From Pedobacter cryophilus (lineage in GTDB: Bacteria; Bacteroidota; Bacteroidia; Sphingobacteriales; Sphingobacteriaceae), in assembly GCF_005116455.1 (NCBI RefSeq), contig NZ_SWBP01000002.1:806001-870000 (forward strand): DNA of 64,000 bases, given 5' to 3'. This document shows, one piece after another, positions 16,258 through 26,235 of the stretch (positions within the stretch are counted from its first letter, which is position 1; the number at the start of each line of letters is the position of its first letter). The position numbers and the translations under genes were made by a program. Under the pieces are notes generated by a model. It did no database searches. It saw only the letters and a program-made list of their open reading frames with translations, and had not been told where the DNA came from.

Positions 16258-17322
16258 ATGAAAAAAAATATTGAGACTGAGCTTGTAGGAGTTAAAGAAA
16301 TAGCCAGAAGGGCAGAGGTGGCTATTGCAACAGTAGATCGTGTTTTAAATAATCGAAAAGGCGTTTCTGCTAAAACGAAAGAAAAAATTCTAGGAATTAT
16401 TAAAGAATTAGATTACAAGCCAAATATAATGGCTCGTAGACTTGCCTCAAATAAAACATTAAAATTTGCGGTGCTAATACCAAAGGTATCAGAAGAGACA
16501 GATTATTGGAAAGCCCCTTTAGAAGGTGTTAAAAATGCTGCAAGTGAAATAAAGGATTATGGGATTATTGTAGATATCTATTTTTTTGATCAAAATAATA
16601 AACTTACGTTTAGTACAGAAGCTGTCAAAATTCTAGAAAAGGACTATCAGGGTGTAATTTTAGCTCCAATGTTTGAAGAGGAATCAATCTCATTTATCCA
16701 AAAGTGCTACATTAAAAATATTCCGTATGTTTTTATCAATTCTGATATAGATGAACAAAATAGTTTATGTTATATAGGTCCTAATCTATATCAAAGTGGT
16801 TATTTAGCAGGGCATCTTATTAGTTATTTGATTAGTGAAAAGCAAAAAATACTTTTAGTAAATATTTCTAAAGAAATAGATCCTCACCATCACTTGCTTA
16901 GAAAAGAAGAAGGATTTAGGGCGTATTTTAATGTAAATCATAAGGAGAATGATTTGATAAAAATTGATATAAAGGAAACAGATTATCTTTCTGTTAAGCA
17001 AAAAATTGCCGAAGTACTAACTCAAACTTCTATTGATATTATTTTTGTAACTAATTCTAGGGTTTCTTCAGTAGCTAGATATTTAGAAGAAACTGGACAA
17101 AGCCATATTAAATTAATTGGCTATGATTTTTTAGAAGAAAATATCAATTATCTAAAAAAAAATGTAATCGACTTTTTGATTTGTCAGAAACCACAAGAAC
17201 AGGGGTACAAAGGTATTATGGCTCTATATAATTTTCTTGTTAATTCCTCAGCTGTTGACAAGCAAAATTATATGCCAATTGATATTATTACCAAAGAAAA
17301 TTATAAATTCTATAAAAACTAG
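16258..17322 (+). CDS. LacI-family regulator of the GlcNAc-glycan locus
   Basis: 354 aa. An N-terminal LacI helix-turn-helix (VGVKEIARRAEVAIATVDRVLNNRKGVSAKTKEKI) and hinge (MARRLASNKT) are followed by a periplasmic-binding-protein-like sugar domain (LKFAVLIPK...GVILAPM...KLIGYDF). It would bind palindromes with central CG such as those 200-290 bp downstream in front of susC, and release them on binding a sugar ligand. It is encoded upstream of, and codirectional with, the SusC operon, which fits local control. Whether the inducer is GlcNAc, a phosphorylated form or an oligosaccharide cannot be told from sequence. Confidence 0.85.
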   Translation: MKKNIETELVGVKEIARRAEVAIATVDRVLNNRKGVSAKTKEKILGIIKELDYKPNIMARRLASNKTLKFAVLIPKVSEETDYWKAPLEGVKNAASEIKDYGIIVDIYFFDQNNKLTFSTEAVKILEKDYQGVILAPMFEEESISFIQKCYIKNIPYVFINSDIDEQNSLCYIGPNLYQSGYLAGHLISYLISEKQKILLVNISKEIDPHHHLLRKEEGFRAYFNVNHKENDLIKIDIKETDYLSVKQKIAEVLTQTSIDIIFVTNSRVSSVARYLEETGQSHIKLIGYDFLEENINYLKKNVIDFLICQKPQEQGYKGIMALYNFLVNSSAVDKQNYMPIDIITKENYKFYKN

Positions 17323-17525
17323 AGTTATTTAGTGATAATTTAATGATTTTTATGGTATTTTGTTGTGATTTAAGGTTTTTATATTGGCGTTAGGTCTAGT
17401 TTGTTATAACATATTCTTTTCTTTGTAAAAAAAAACATGGTTTATCTGGTTTTTTGATAGATAAATCTAGTTATAATATAAAAACTCAAAAAATATTTGG
17501 TTTATAAAAAAAAGATATTTACTTT

Positions 17526-17539
17526 CGGTTACGTAACCG
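17526..17539. promoter_or_regulatory. LacI-type operator O1
   Basis: CGGTTACGTAACCG is a perfect 14-bp palindrome with central CG, the typical shape of a LacI-family operator. It lies 128 bp before susC and 69 bp upstream of a second near-identical site. Bases 17323-17525 otherwise hold only A/T-rich sequence without a visible gene. Confidence 0.75.
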
Positions 17540-17594
17540 TTAAAATAGACAGAGAAGTAATCAATTTTGATACTTCGTTTTTTTTGATTTAAAG

Positions 17595-17608
17595 CGGTTA
17601 CGTTACCG
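17595..17608. promoter_or_regulatory. LacI-type operator O2 overlapping the susC promoter
   Basis: CGGTTACGTTACCG differs from O1 at one base. It ends two bases before TATGTTTA (17611-17618), a near-match to the -7 element, with a TTTG at 17583-17586 on the other side. Repressor binding would block RNA polymerase. The 69-bp spacing to O1 is close to whole helical turns and would allow looping. Confidence 0.7.
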
Positions 17609-17653
17609 TTTATGTTTAATAGAATTTAATATTTAAAATAAAACAGATATAAT

Positions 17654-20600
17654 ATGATGATTAAAAAGAGACTAATTGTACTGCTTTCTTTAATATTGGT
17701 AACAACATTTTCTTTTAACTTGAAGGCTCAAAACGTTTCTTCAGGTATTGTTAATGGAAAAGTTGTGGACGAATTGACAGGTGAGTTGCTTCCTGGTGTG
17801 TCTGTTTCTCTTTTGTCAACTGGTAAAGGAGTAATGACAGATAAGGATGGGAAATTTAGAATTCAGATTGAGGGTAAAAATCCTGTATTGGTTTTTAATT
17901 ATCTAGGGTTTAAAAAAACTTCTGTTAATATTACTGGTCAAACAGATATTGAGGTAAAATTAAGTCAGGATCTTATAAAATTAAGTGAAGTTACTGTAGT
18001 TGTGGGTTATGGTACTCAAAAAAAGAGAGAGGTAACTGGAGCTATAGGGTCTGTTTCTGGAGATCAAATGGAAACTCATCCTTTGGGTGATATTAATACA
18101 AGTTTACAAGGTAAAATAGCTGGCTTGCAAATTACGTCTAATTCAGGGGAGCCTGGTGCTGGAGCTACCGTTAGAATTAGAGGTGCTTCTTCTGTAAATG
18201 GTAGCAGTCAACCATTGTATATAGTAGATGGAGTTCCAATTAACACAGAGATATATTCTGGAGGGAGAGTAAATGATGCGTCTACTTTTAGTCCACTTGC
18301 AGATATAAATCCTTCTGATATTGAATCGGTAGAGGTTCTTAAAGATGGAACAGCGTCCATTTATGGGTCTAGGGCTTCCAACGGGGTAATTATTATTACT
18401 ACAAAAACAGGTAAAAATCTTAAAAAACCAGTTTTGGCATTCTCAGCTAATACGAGTATGACGGAGCTAGGAAGAACAGTTGGTATATTAAATGCGCCAC
18501 AATGGAGAAGCGCCTATATAGATGCTATTTATAATAGTACGGGTCAAATGACAACAAAAGTGTCAGTAATAGATTCTCTTCATCCCTATTATTCTAAATC
18601 AATTGATTGGCATGACATCATGTACAGACAAGCTTTACAGTATAAAGCTGATGTTAATATTAGTGGAGGATCAAAGGATAATACTATAAATTACTATTTA
18701 AGTGCCGGGTATAAAAATTTAGATCCAATTATTAGAGAAACCAAATATAAACAAGGTACTGCTACAGCTAAGGTTTATTATACTTTTAATAAAAGCATTT
18801 CAGGGAGTTCTGCTTTCAATTTATCAACTACAGATTATACTCGTATTCTTTCTGGACTTAGTGGTCAAAGTGTAGTTTATCAAGCATTAAGTACAATGCC
18901 GGTATATAATCCTTATGATCCTTTAACGGGTAATATTATTCCATTATTTGAGGGAAGTAAACCTAATCCTTTAGCAATTGCTCAATTAGCGGCTAATGGG
19001 ATAAAAAGATCTCGGGTTTTTGGAAATCAAGATTTTAAAATTTGGCTTACTAAAAATTTAAGGTTTACAACAAGTTTTGGTATTGACTATGAGGTAGGTG
19101 AGATGACAAATTTCACTCCATTAAGTCTTTTGCCACAAGGACAATTAAGTCGTACATCTTTACAAAACACCAATTCAGGTTCATATATTAACGAGAATTT
19201 GTTGACATACAAGCTAACGCTTAATAAAAGCCACAATTTCAACTTTCTTTTAGGGCAATCCTATCAAAAATATAATAACAATGCTATTGAACTTGAAGGA
19301 ACAGGCTTGGCAGATGCTCAGATTACTACAATAGGGGCTTCTTCTGTACTTTCTTATTACAATCAAAGTATTGCAGAGCACTCATTATTGTCTTTTTTTA
19401 CCAGAGCAAATTATGATTATAAAGGAAAATACCTGATTTCATTGGTGATGAGGCAAGATGGCTCATCTCGTTTTGGTCCAGATAATAAATATGGCTATTT
19501 TCCTTCTGTTTCTGGAGGTTGGAGGTTTACAGAAGAGGAGTGGATTAAAAAATTAAACTTATTTACGGAGGGTAAATTAAGGGGAAGCTTTGGAGTTACA
19601 GGAAATCAATCTATTGGTAACTATTCTGCACAAGGAGGATTCAATAGTAACGGAACTTATCTAGGTCAATCAGCTATTATTCTTAATGGAGTTCCTAACG
19701 GATCTTTAAAATGGGAAAATACACAGCAAGGTAATATTGGTTTAGATGTTTCATTTTTAAAAGATCGTGTTTTATTTACAGCTGATGCTTATCACAAGAA
19801 AACAACTGACCTACTATTTGATGTAACTGTTCCGGAGTCAACAGGTGTTAGCACAGTTCCGGGTAATTTTGGCTCTTTACAAAATAATGGGCTGGAGTTT
19901 ACTTTAAATACTGTTAATATAGTTGCTCCTTTTAAATGGGTTTCCACTTTTACTCTTGCACTAAACAAGAATAAAATTCTTGAACTCCCAGGAAATCAAG
20001 ATTATAGACCAAATATATATAATATGGCTAGAGTAGGGCAGCCAGTTGGTGTGTTTTATGGGCTTAAAGCTTTGGGAATATACTCAAGAGATGAAGATAA
20101 TATATTTATTAAAAATGAAACTACTGGCGAGGTTTTACCTTACAAACAAGGTTCGGCAAATGGAAAGGTTTATAAAGGAGGAGATGTAATATGGGAAGAT
20201 TTAAACGGAGATGGAATTATTAATGATGATGATTTACAAATAATTGGTAATCCGAATCCTGATTTTATTGGAGGATTTCAGAATGAGGTTACGTACAAAA
20301 ACTTTAGTTTAAATGCATTATTCACTTATAGCTTTGGTGCAGATGTTTTTAATGAATTAAAAAGAAATTTAGACTCTTCACCAATAGATCAAAACTTTTC
20401 AACAGATCAACTTAGAAGATGGAGAAAACAAGGAGACATTACTGATATTCCTATTCTTGTTAAAACAGATCCTATGCTAAATAATGCTGTATCAAGCAGG
20501 TTTGTAGAAGACGCATCTTTTATAAGATTGCAAAATATAGCTTTAAATTACAAATTACCTGTAGGCTTAGTATCCCGTCTTAAATTAACTGGAGCTACAA

Positions 20601-20755
20601 TAGGCTTAAGTGCGTCAAATTTATTTACTTGGGGTGCTTACACCGGTTATGATCCAGAAGTAAGTTCTTCTGCCAATTCATTAGCTGCAGGAGTAGATAG
20701 GGGGTCATTTCCAAGATCAAAATCATACAACTTTTCATTAAACATTAAACTGTAA
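17654..20755 (+). CDS. SusC-type TonB-dependent outer-membrane glycan transporter
   Basis: 1033 aa. A signal peptide ends FNLKAQ. A carboxypeptidase-regulatory-like domain (VNGKVVDELTGELLPGVSV) is followed by the plug domain (GYGTQKKREVTGAIGSVSG, then VRIRGASSVNGSSQPLYIVDGVPI) and a 22-strand barrel ending SKSYNFSLNIKL. It imports oligosaccharides across the outer membrane using TonB energy, with the SusD lid encoded 5 bp downstream. The substrate is probably a GlcNAc-containing glycan, judged from the hexosaminidases and nag genes in the same run; no extracytoplasmic-function sigma or hybrid sensor is present, and LacI control is indicated instead. Confidence 0.92.
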   Translation: MMIKKRLIVLLSLILVTTFSFNLKAQNVSSGIVNGKVVDELTGELLPGVSVSLLSTGKGVMTDKDGKFRIQIEGKNPVLVFNYLGFKKTSVNITGQTDIEVKLSQDLIKLSEVTVVVGYGTQKKREVTGAIGSVSGDQMETHPLGDINTSLQGKIAGLQITSNSGEPGAGATVRIRGASSVNGSSQPLYIVDGVPINTEIYSGGRVNDASTFSPLADINPSDIESVEVLKDGTASIYGSRASNGVIIITTKTGKNLKKPVLAFSANTSMTELGRTVGILNAPQWRSAYIDAIYNSTGQMTTKVSVIDSLHPYYSKSIDWHDIMYRQALQYKADVNISGGSKDNTINYYLSAGYKNLDPIIRETKYKQGTATAKVYYTFNKSISGSSAFNLSTTDYTRILSGLSGQSVVYQALSTMPVYNPYDPLTGNIIPLFEGSKPNPLAIAQLAANGIKRSRVFGNQDFKIWLTKNLRFTTSFGIDYEVGEMTNFTPLSLLPQGQLSRTSLQNTNSGSYINENLLTYKLTLNKSHNFNFLLGQSYQKYNNNAIELEGTGLADAQITTIGASSVLSYYNQSIAEHSLLSFFTRANYDYKGKYLISLVMRQDGSSRFGPDNKYGYFPSVSGGWRFTEEEWIKKLNLFTEGKLRGSFGVTGNQSIGNYSAQGGFNSNGTYLGQSAIILNGVPNGSLKWENTQQGNIGLDVSFLKDRVLFTADAYHKKTTDLLFDVTVPESTGVSTVPGNFGSLQNNGLEFTLNTVNIVAPFKWVSTFTLALNKNKILELPGNQDYRPNIYNMARVGQPVGVFYGLKALGIYSRDEDNIFIKNETTGEVLPYKQGSANGKVYKGGDVIWEDLNGDGIINDDDLQIIGNPNPDFIGGFQNEVTYKNFSLNALFTYSFGADVFNELKRNLDSSPIDQNFSTDQLRRWRKQGDITDIPILVKTDPMLNNAVSSRFVEDASFIRLQNIALNYKLPVGLVSRLKLTGATIGLSASNLFTWGAYTGYDPEVSSSANSLAAGVDRGSFPRSKSYNFSLNIKL

Positions 20756-20760
20756 ATAAA

Positions 20761-22188
20761 ATGAAGTTTAACAGAACCATAAACGGCCTACTTTCATTGC
20801 TTTTGGTGTTAGGTTTTAGTGCTTGTAAAAAAGCTTTGGAATTTAATCCTACTACCGAATATTCTAATGCTAATTTTTGGAAAGAGACTTCGCAGGCTAC
20901 TGCGGCATTAAACGGGGCTTATACATTATTACAATCTGCTTTAGGTCCAGAGGGTGTTTATTACGGAGAAGCTAGAGCTGATAATATTGCTTTAAATCTT
21001 ATTTCATTAAACACCGAATCTCTAAATCTTTTAACAAATAATGTTAATTCCAGTTTAAGAATATCAAATTGGAATCAATTGTATGCTGTTGTTAATCAAG
21101 CTAATTTGGTAATTAAGAATACTAAAATCATGAAAGATAATGGTATTTACAGCAATAAGCTTTCAGAGTATAATCAAGTAACCGGACAAGCTTATGCATT
21201 AAGAGCCCTTTGCTATTTTAATATGACACGCTTATGGGGCGATTTACCCTTGGTAACAGAGCCTTTAAAAGATGCAACAGATGATTATTATATCCCAAGA
21301 TCCGATACTTCCCAAGTTTATATTCAAATCGAGTCTGATTTAGATTCAGCATCAAATCGTTTAGTAGCAACTTATTCTCCATCAATTTATACAAAGGCGC
21401 AATTTACATTAGGGGGAGTTAATGCGATTTACACTGATCTTTACATGTGGAGACACCAATATGATAAGGCAATTGTATCCTCGCAAAAAATTATAACCAA
21501 TACCGCAAATTATAGTTTAACATCTTTGACTGATGCTTCCGTTTTAGACAATACTTCTTATGCTAAAATGTTTACTACGGGAATTTCTTCTGAAAGTATT
21601 TTTGAAATAGATTATAATTTTTCTGAAAGAGGTAAGAGATCATTTTACATACAGGTATATGGCGATTTAGGTTTTCAACCTGCATTTCAAGTTAGTGAAC
21701 AATTAATGACAAAATTTTCTCCTAATGATTTAAGAGCAAAAATTGCATTTGATGATAGGAGGGCAATAAATAAGTTTTTTGAGAAAACAAATTTTAATAG
21801 AAGCCAAATGGATGATAAGAATGTAATCATTTACAGACTTTCAGATATTCTACTGCTAAGAGCCGAAGCGTTAAATAAGAAAAAACGTGTTCCTGAAGCT
21901 ATCGCTATCGTTAACCAGATGAAAGTAAGAGCTGGAGAAGTTGCTTTACTACCTGCCTATTATAATACACTTACAGAAAATCAAATCGAGAATTTAATCT
22001 TAGATGAACGCTCAAAAGAGTTATGTTTTGAAGGTAAAAGATGGTTTGATTTAGTAAGAACAGGAAAAGCAATAGAAGTTATGCAACCAATTAATGGTCT
22101 TAGTGATCCTCAAAATTATTTGTGGCCTATATATCTGAATGAAATCAGGCTGAATCCTTTATTAAAACAAAATTCATATTATCAATAA
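20761..22188 (+). CDS. SusD/RagB-type surface glycan-binding lipoprotein
   Basis: 475 aa with a lipoprotein signal (LGFSACKK) and the SusD fold: helical TPR-like core (QAYALRALCYFNMTRLWGDLPLVTEPL), loop region, and the conserved C-terminal ERSKELCFEGKRWFDLVRTGKA...LWPIYLNEIRLNPLLKQN. It forms the lid over the SusC barrel at the cell surface and captures oligosaccharides. It follows susC at 5 bp, as is standard. Confidence 0.92.
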   Translation: MKFNRTINGLLSLLLVLGFSACKKALEFNPTTEYSNANFWKETSQATAALNGAYTLLQSALGPEGVYYGEARADNIALNLISLNTESLNLLTNNVNSSLRISNWNQLYAVVNQANLVIKNTKIMKDNGIYSNKLSEYNQVTGQAYALRALCYFNMTRLWGDLPLVTEPLKDATDDYYIPRSDTSQVYIQIESDLDSASNRLVATYSPSIYTKAQFTLGGVNAIYTDLYMWRHQYDKAIVSSQKIITNTANYSLTSLTDASVLDNTSYAKMFTTGISSESIFEIDYNFSERGKRSFYIQVYGDLGFQPAFQVSEQLMTKFSPNDLRAKIAFDDRRAINKFFEKTNFNRSQMDDKNVIIYRLSDILLLRAEALNKKKRVPEAIAIVNQMKVRAGEVALLPAYYNTLTENQIENLILDERSKELCFEGKRWFDLVRTGKAIEVMQPINGLSDPQNYLWPIYLNEIRLNPLLKQNSYYQ

Positions 22189-22198
22189 ATATAAAGCT

Positions 22199-23692
22199 AT
22201 GTACATGAAATTAGTTTACAGAAGTATTATTGTTGCAGCATTCCTTTTACTAAATATGAGCTGCGGTAAATTAGAGCTTTTAAAGAATGCGCAATTAGAA
22301 GCCGTAAATGCTGGAAAGGATCTAAAGAATATGACTATTTCAGATTTTCTTTCAGTAGATCATTCAAATGATTTAACGAAACTTAGCCTATATGCTGAAG
22401 CGATAAAACATGCCGGATTAATGGAGTTTTTTGATCAACCTGGCGATTACACACTATTGTTTTTATCTGATCAGGCTGTAACAATAATGGTAAATAGCCT
22501 TGGTTACAAAACAATATCTGATATTCCACCAGTAGTATTAAAAAATATTTTGTCTGATAATATTTTTAAGGGACGTTTACATTCTTTTGATTTAGCTTTA
22601 AATGAAACCAAGAAATTTGAGACTATTAATGGGAGTTTTATCTATTTTACAAGAAGCAATACTTCTTCTGATGAATATGTTTTAACCGCTAATAAATCAT
22701 CAGATTTAAGTTCTCCCTCTGCGATAATAAGAACTCAGAACCTTGAATTTAGTAACGGAATTGCCCATGTTACAGACCAGTTTACATTTTACAAATTAAT
22801 TGATGCAGTACCTGATGCACCATCTGGTACTGTGGGAGAAAAAACGGACACCTCTTATGTAAGTAAAGATTTATTTATACAAAATGGAACTGCTAATAGG
22901 GACAAGAATTTTAATAATACCACAAGTATTGATATGAAAAATTCTAATGGTAAAGACGTTTCTGTCGATAGAATGGGATTATTTCAGTTCCCATTGCAAG
23001 TGCCGTCTTTTGGAAATAAAATAGGTTTGGCTAAGCTTAATTTTTACGTTTATTTTACGGGTATAGCGTCTACTTTATCTGTTTATAAAGGAAGCGATGT
23101 TGATTTTAATGAAGCCTTAGTTACTTTTACAACCGCTCCGACTTATGATAGGGTAAGTATTGGAAATACTTCTTTAAAAGCTTCGTTTTCAGGTTGGGTT
23201 TCTGTAGATGTTACTTCTACGGTAAACCAACTTTATGGAAATAGTAAAAGCTTTATCAACGTTTTAATGAATCATAACACTGATAATTTTGTTAAGATTT
23301 ATCCAAGAGAGTTTTCATCAGGCAAATACAAATCTTATTTAACCATAACCAGCCCGCCAAAATCTATTCTAACAATTATTAATCTAAATACAGTTAACGC
23401 AAATGGCGTAACGGGAATTACTGTTTTAAATGGTAATCAGCTAAAAATGGGGGGAACAGATGATAAAAATATCACTTACAATATCACTAAAATACCTTCT
23501 AATGGGTTTTTAGTGAAATATGGAATTCCATTGTCTTTAAATTCAAGTTTCTCACAAACAGATTTAGATAAAGGTGCAATAAAATATTTATATGCTGGAA
23601 CAGGTACAGCTGATGAGTTAGAATTAGAAGCTAAAGATCAGAATGGTGGTTATTATGCAGGCTCTTTAAAACTTAATTTTAATATTCAATAA
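22199..23692 (+). CDS. Modular surface lipoprotein: fasciclin, CBM96/DNRLRE-like and cadherin/CSPG-like domains
   Basis: 497 aa with lipobox LLLNMSCGK. Residues about 45-200 resemble a fasciclin (FAS1) domain (LSLYAEAIKHAGLMEFFDQPGDYTLLFLSDQA, then NGIAHVTDQ). Residues about 215-390 resemble the DNRLRE/CBM96 beta-sandwich (DTSYVSKDLFIQNGTANRDK, then FQFPL, then GWVSVDVTSTVNQ). The last 100 residues look like one CSPG/cadherin-type repeat (YNITKIPSNGFLVKYGIPL, then SFSQTDLDKGAIKYLY). It sits in the slot usually taken by SusE/SusF-like surface glycan-binding proteins and probably binds the target glycan at the cell surface. Domain calls are from pattern only. A second ATG two codons in could be the true start. 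Confidence 0.65.
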   Translation: MYMKLVYRSIIVAAFLLLNMSCGKLELLKNAQLEAVNAGKDLKNMTISDFLSVDHSNDLTKLSLYAEAIKHAGLMEFFDQPGDYTLLFLSDQAVTIMVNSLGYKTISDIPPVVLKNILSDNIFKGRLHSFDLALNETKKFETINGSFIYFTRSNTSSDEYVLTANKSSDLSSPSAIIRTQNLEFSNGIAHVTDQFTFYKLIDAVPDAPSGTVGEKTDTSYVSKDLFIQNGTANRDKNFNNTTSIDMKNSNGKDVSVDRMGLFQFPLQVPSFGNKIGLAKLNFYVYFTGIASTLSVYKGSDVDFNEALVTFTTAPTYDRVSIGNTSLKASFSGWVSVDVTSTVNQLYGNSKSFINVLMNHNTDNFVKIYPREFSSGKYKSYLTITSPPKSILTIINLNTVNANGVTGITVLNGNQLKMGGTDDKNITYNITKIPSNGFLVKYGIPLSLNSSFSQTDLDKGAIKYLYAGTGTADELELEAKDQNGGYYAGSLKLNFNIQ

Positions 23693-23695
23693 TTT

Positions 23696-25258
23696 ATGAA
23701 AAAGAAAACAGTATTGTTTCTTGTTTGCATGTTTAATTTAACGGTTTATTCTACAACATCATGCAAAAAAAGTGCTGAAACAGTAGCACAAAACAATAAT
23801 AGAAAAGGAAGTAATTTTTATGTGGATTCAGAAAACGGGAACGACTCTTATTCAGGAAAAACGACGAGTAAAGCTTGGAAAACATTAAATAAAGTAAATA
23901 ATTATTTGTTTACCCCCGGAGATTCTATCCTTTTAAAATCTGGAGGGATATGGAACGGACAATTAATAGCTAAAGGCTCTGGTTCATCTGGCTATCCTAT
24001 TGTGGTTTCAAGCTATGGAGGAAATACTAAGCCATTATTGGATGGCAAAGGTTTGGTGGAGCAAGTTGTGAAATTAGAAGATGTAGATTATTGGGAACTA
24101 CATCACTTAGAAATTACTAATAATGCCACTTCTATTGGGAAAAGATTAGGGGTATTGATAAAAGATAACGGTAAAGAAAGGAAACACTTTCATCTTAAAA
24201 ACCTCTACATCCATGATATAATGGGTGATTATTCTTTTGAAATGCAAGGAAAGAATACTGGTGGAATTGGAATTATAGGTAACGCAGCAACAAAATTTGA
24301 TGATATACTTATTGAAGATTGTGAAATAGCAAACGTAACAAGAGTAGGTATTTACTCTAACCTTACAGACGGAAAAGCAGCAGTAAAAGGTAATAGGCCA
24401 ATTACCAATTTTGTGATCAGGAGAAATAAAATTCACCATTGTGCAGGTGATGGAGTAATAGTTAGGTATGCATACCAACCTTTAATAGAATACAATGAAG
24501 TTTGGGAAAACCATAATGCTTCAGAAGATTTGGTTAAATATGGCGTGGCGTTATGGTGTAGAAGTACAGATGAGGCAACTTTTCAATATAATGAAGTTTA
24601 TAATACCAGGGGCGGTAAAGACGGGCAAGCTTTTGATGCTGATGAAGACGCTTACCGAACAATTATTCAAAACAACTATTCTCATGATAATGAAGGTGGT
24701 TTTGTACTTATCACCAGTACATCCGAAGACGCAATTGTTCGTAATAATATTAGCGTAAACGATGGGATTAAAGGATTACATATTTTTGATTTTCCAGTTT
24801 GGGCAAACCATATTAGAGGAACCGGAATTTTTCATAATAACACAATAGTATTAGGCAAAAGTCATGAAACAGTTGTGGTGGTAGATGAAGCTCTTAATAC
24901 AGCTAAATTTTATAATAACATCTTCTATCATGCAGGAGAAGGAGAGCTTTATATAAAATCAGGAGGGATGACCGCTATCTTTAATAGTAATTCTTATTTC
25001 GGATATGATCCATTTGTGATTAACGATGTAAAATCAATTGTTGCAAACCCGATGCTTTTAGATCCATTGAATTATAAAATTGGAAAAAATTTCACAAATG
25101 GATTTAAGATTAATGCTTTAAGCCCAGTTAAAGGCAAAGGGATTAACATATTGCAAATGGAAGGTAATTATTGGCTTCCAAATCTTGGCTTGAAAGATTT
25201 CTTTGGAAATTCATTCAATAGCCAAAACATTTCTTTAGGAGCTAATCAAATAAATTAA
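23696..25258 (+). CDS. Right-handed beta-helix lipoprotein (pectin-lyase fold)
   Basis: 520 aa, lipoprotein signal (TTSCKKS). The opening NFYVDSENGNDSYSGKTTSKAWKTLNK is the standard start of parallel beta-helix polysaccharide-active enzymes. Coil repeats rich in N and I follow (NGTVVR-like turns: HHLEITNNA, HLKNLYIHDI, ILIEDCEIANV, FVIRRNKIHHC, YNEVYN, IQNNYSHD). It could be a polysaccharide lyase or glycosidase, or a non-catalytic binder; no family-specific catalytic residues can be assigned. It starts three bases after the preceding stop, so it is firmly in the operon. Confidence 0.75.
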   Translation: MKKKTVLFLVCMFNLTVYSTTSCKKSAETVAQNNNRKGSNFYVDSENGNDSYSGKTTSKAWKTLNKVNNYLFTPGDSILLKSGGIWNGQLIAKGSGSSGYPIVVSSYGGNTKPLLDGKGLVEQVVKLEDVDYWELHHLEITNNATSIGKRLGVLIKDNGKERKHFHLKNLYIHDIMGDYSFEMQGKNTGGIGIIGNAATKFDDILIEDCEIANVTRVGIYSNLTDGKAAVKGNRPITNFVIRRNKIHHCAGDGVIVRYAYQPLIEYNEVWENHNASEDLVKYGVALWCRSTDEATFQYNEVYNTRGGKDGQAFDADEDAYRTIIQNNYSHDNEGGFVLITSTSEDAIVRNNISVNDGIKGLHIFDFPVWANHIRGTGIFHNNTIVLGKSHETVVVVDEALNTAKFYNNIFYHAGEGELYIKSGGMTAIFNSNSYFGYDPFVINDVKSIVANPMLLDPLNYKIGKNFTNGFKINALSPVKGKGINILQMEGNYWLPNLGLKDFFGNSFNSQNISLGANQIN

Positions 25259-25273
25259 TTTTTTAATAAAAAA

Positions 25274-25287
25274 AGGTAACGTACCCA
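25274..25287. promoter_or_regulatory. Third LacI-like operator inside the operon
   Basis: AGGTAACGTACCCA contains GGTA-ACG-TACC and resembles the operators at 17526 and 17595. It lies in the 44-bp gap before the next gene, within an A-rich leader. It may give an internal promoter the same control. Confidence 0.45.
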
Positions 25288-25302
25288 TTAATAAAAAAAA
25301 AC

Positions 25303-26217
25303 ATGAAAAGAAATTTTACTATTACAGGAGTACTTTTATTGTTGTTTACAACCGTAAATGCTCAAAAAAATTATTGGACAGATGCAGGAGTATGGGAAGG
25401 CAAGGAGAATTATTGGAATTATAGTCTTTTAAAAAAAACCGGTGATGCCGGTGATAAATTTGAAAGTAAGGAAACGGCAGTAACCTCTATTTCATCTACA
25501 TCTACTCCAGGTTTTCTTCCTTATCCTTCTTCAGGATTTGCAATGGTTTCATCGGCAGCAGCAGCTGGCGGAGCGTTTAAAATAGAACGTAAAGAAGATA
25601 ATGCAACATTAATATTAGATGCTTCTGTAGCTGGCGGAGCTAATAAATTTACTGTTTATGACATTGCAAAAGCGTCGGCAGTATCCAGTATGTTTTTTTC
25701 TATGTCATTTAATGAAAACAATCCAACAAATGGATCTATAGTGATGGCGCTAGGAAGTGTTAGAGGAAATAATATTTTTAAAAATGCCGTTACATTAACC
25801 GGAGCAGATGCTTCAGGTATATTTGCCGGGTTAAGATGGGAATTTAGTACAAACAATTCCGTCTTTTTATCTTATCGTACACTTGTAGATGGTTCGTATG
25901 GCTATAAGGGTATTAATAATAGTTCTTTTACTAAAACCGGGCAGCATCAGGTAGAATTATACTCCAATAATGCTACTATTGAGAAGAAATATATCAGAGG
26001 AGGTCAAACTTACTCTATTCAACCCTCAACATTTAATATATGGGTTAATGGGAAATTATTATCTAACAATACTGGATCGGCTTTCTCTTCATCAGGTGAA
26101 TTAGCACCTGAGTCTTTAATTAATAGTTTCTTATTTCAAGGCTATCACAGTAAAGCACCGTTTCCAAATGCTTTATCTGTCACGTTATCAAATCTTCAGG
26201 TTAATTCTATTAAATAA
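25303..26217 (+). CDS. Secreted protein of unknown family, paralogue of next gene
   Basis: 304 aa with a signal peptide (LLLLFTTVNAQ). The body is beta-rich and Ser/Gly/Asn-rich, without recognised domain. It aligns by eye along its length with residues 1-300 of the next protein: STSTPGFLPYPSSGFA matches SQSTPGFLSYPASGFA, NIFKNAVTLTGADASGIFAGLRWEFS matches NIFNNGTSLGSSTTAGIFNFLRWDLS, and STFNIWVNGKLL matches GTFNIWVNSARI. It lacks the sorting tail of that protein, so it would stay periplasmic or be held by another route. A lectin-like glycan-binding role is a guess from context. Confidence 0.6.
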   Translation: MKRNFTITGVLLLLFTTVNAQKNYWTDAGVWEGKENYWNYSLLKKTGDAGDKFESKETAVTSISSTSTPGFLPYPSSGFAMVSSAAAAGGAFKIERKEDNATLILDASVAGGANKFTVYDIAKASAVSSMFFSMSFNENNPTNGSIVMALGSVRGNNIFKNAVTLTGADASGIFAGLRWEFSTNNSVFLSYRTLVDGSYGYKGINNSSFTKTGQHQVELYSNNATIEKKYIRGGQTYSIQPSTFNIWVNGKLLSNNTGSAFSSSGELAPESLINSFLFQGYHSKAPFPNALSVTLSNLQVNSIK

Positions 26218-26235
26218 TATTTTAAAGCTTTTTAT

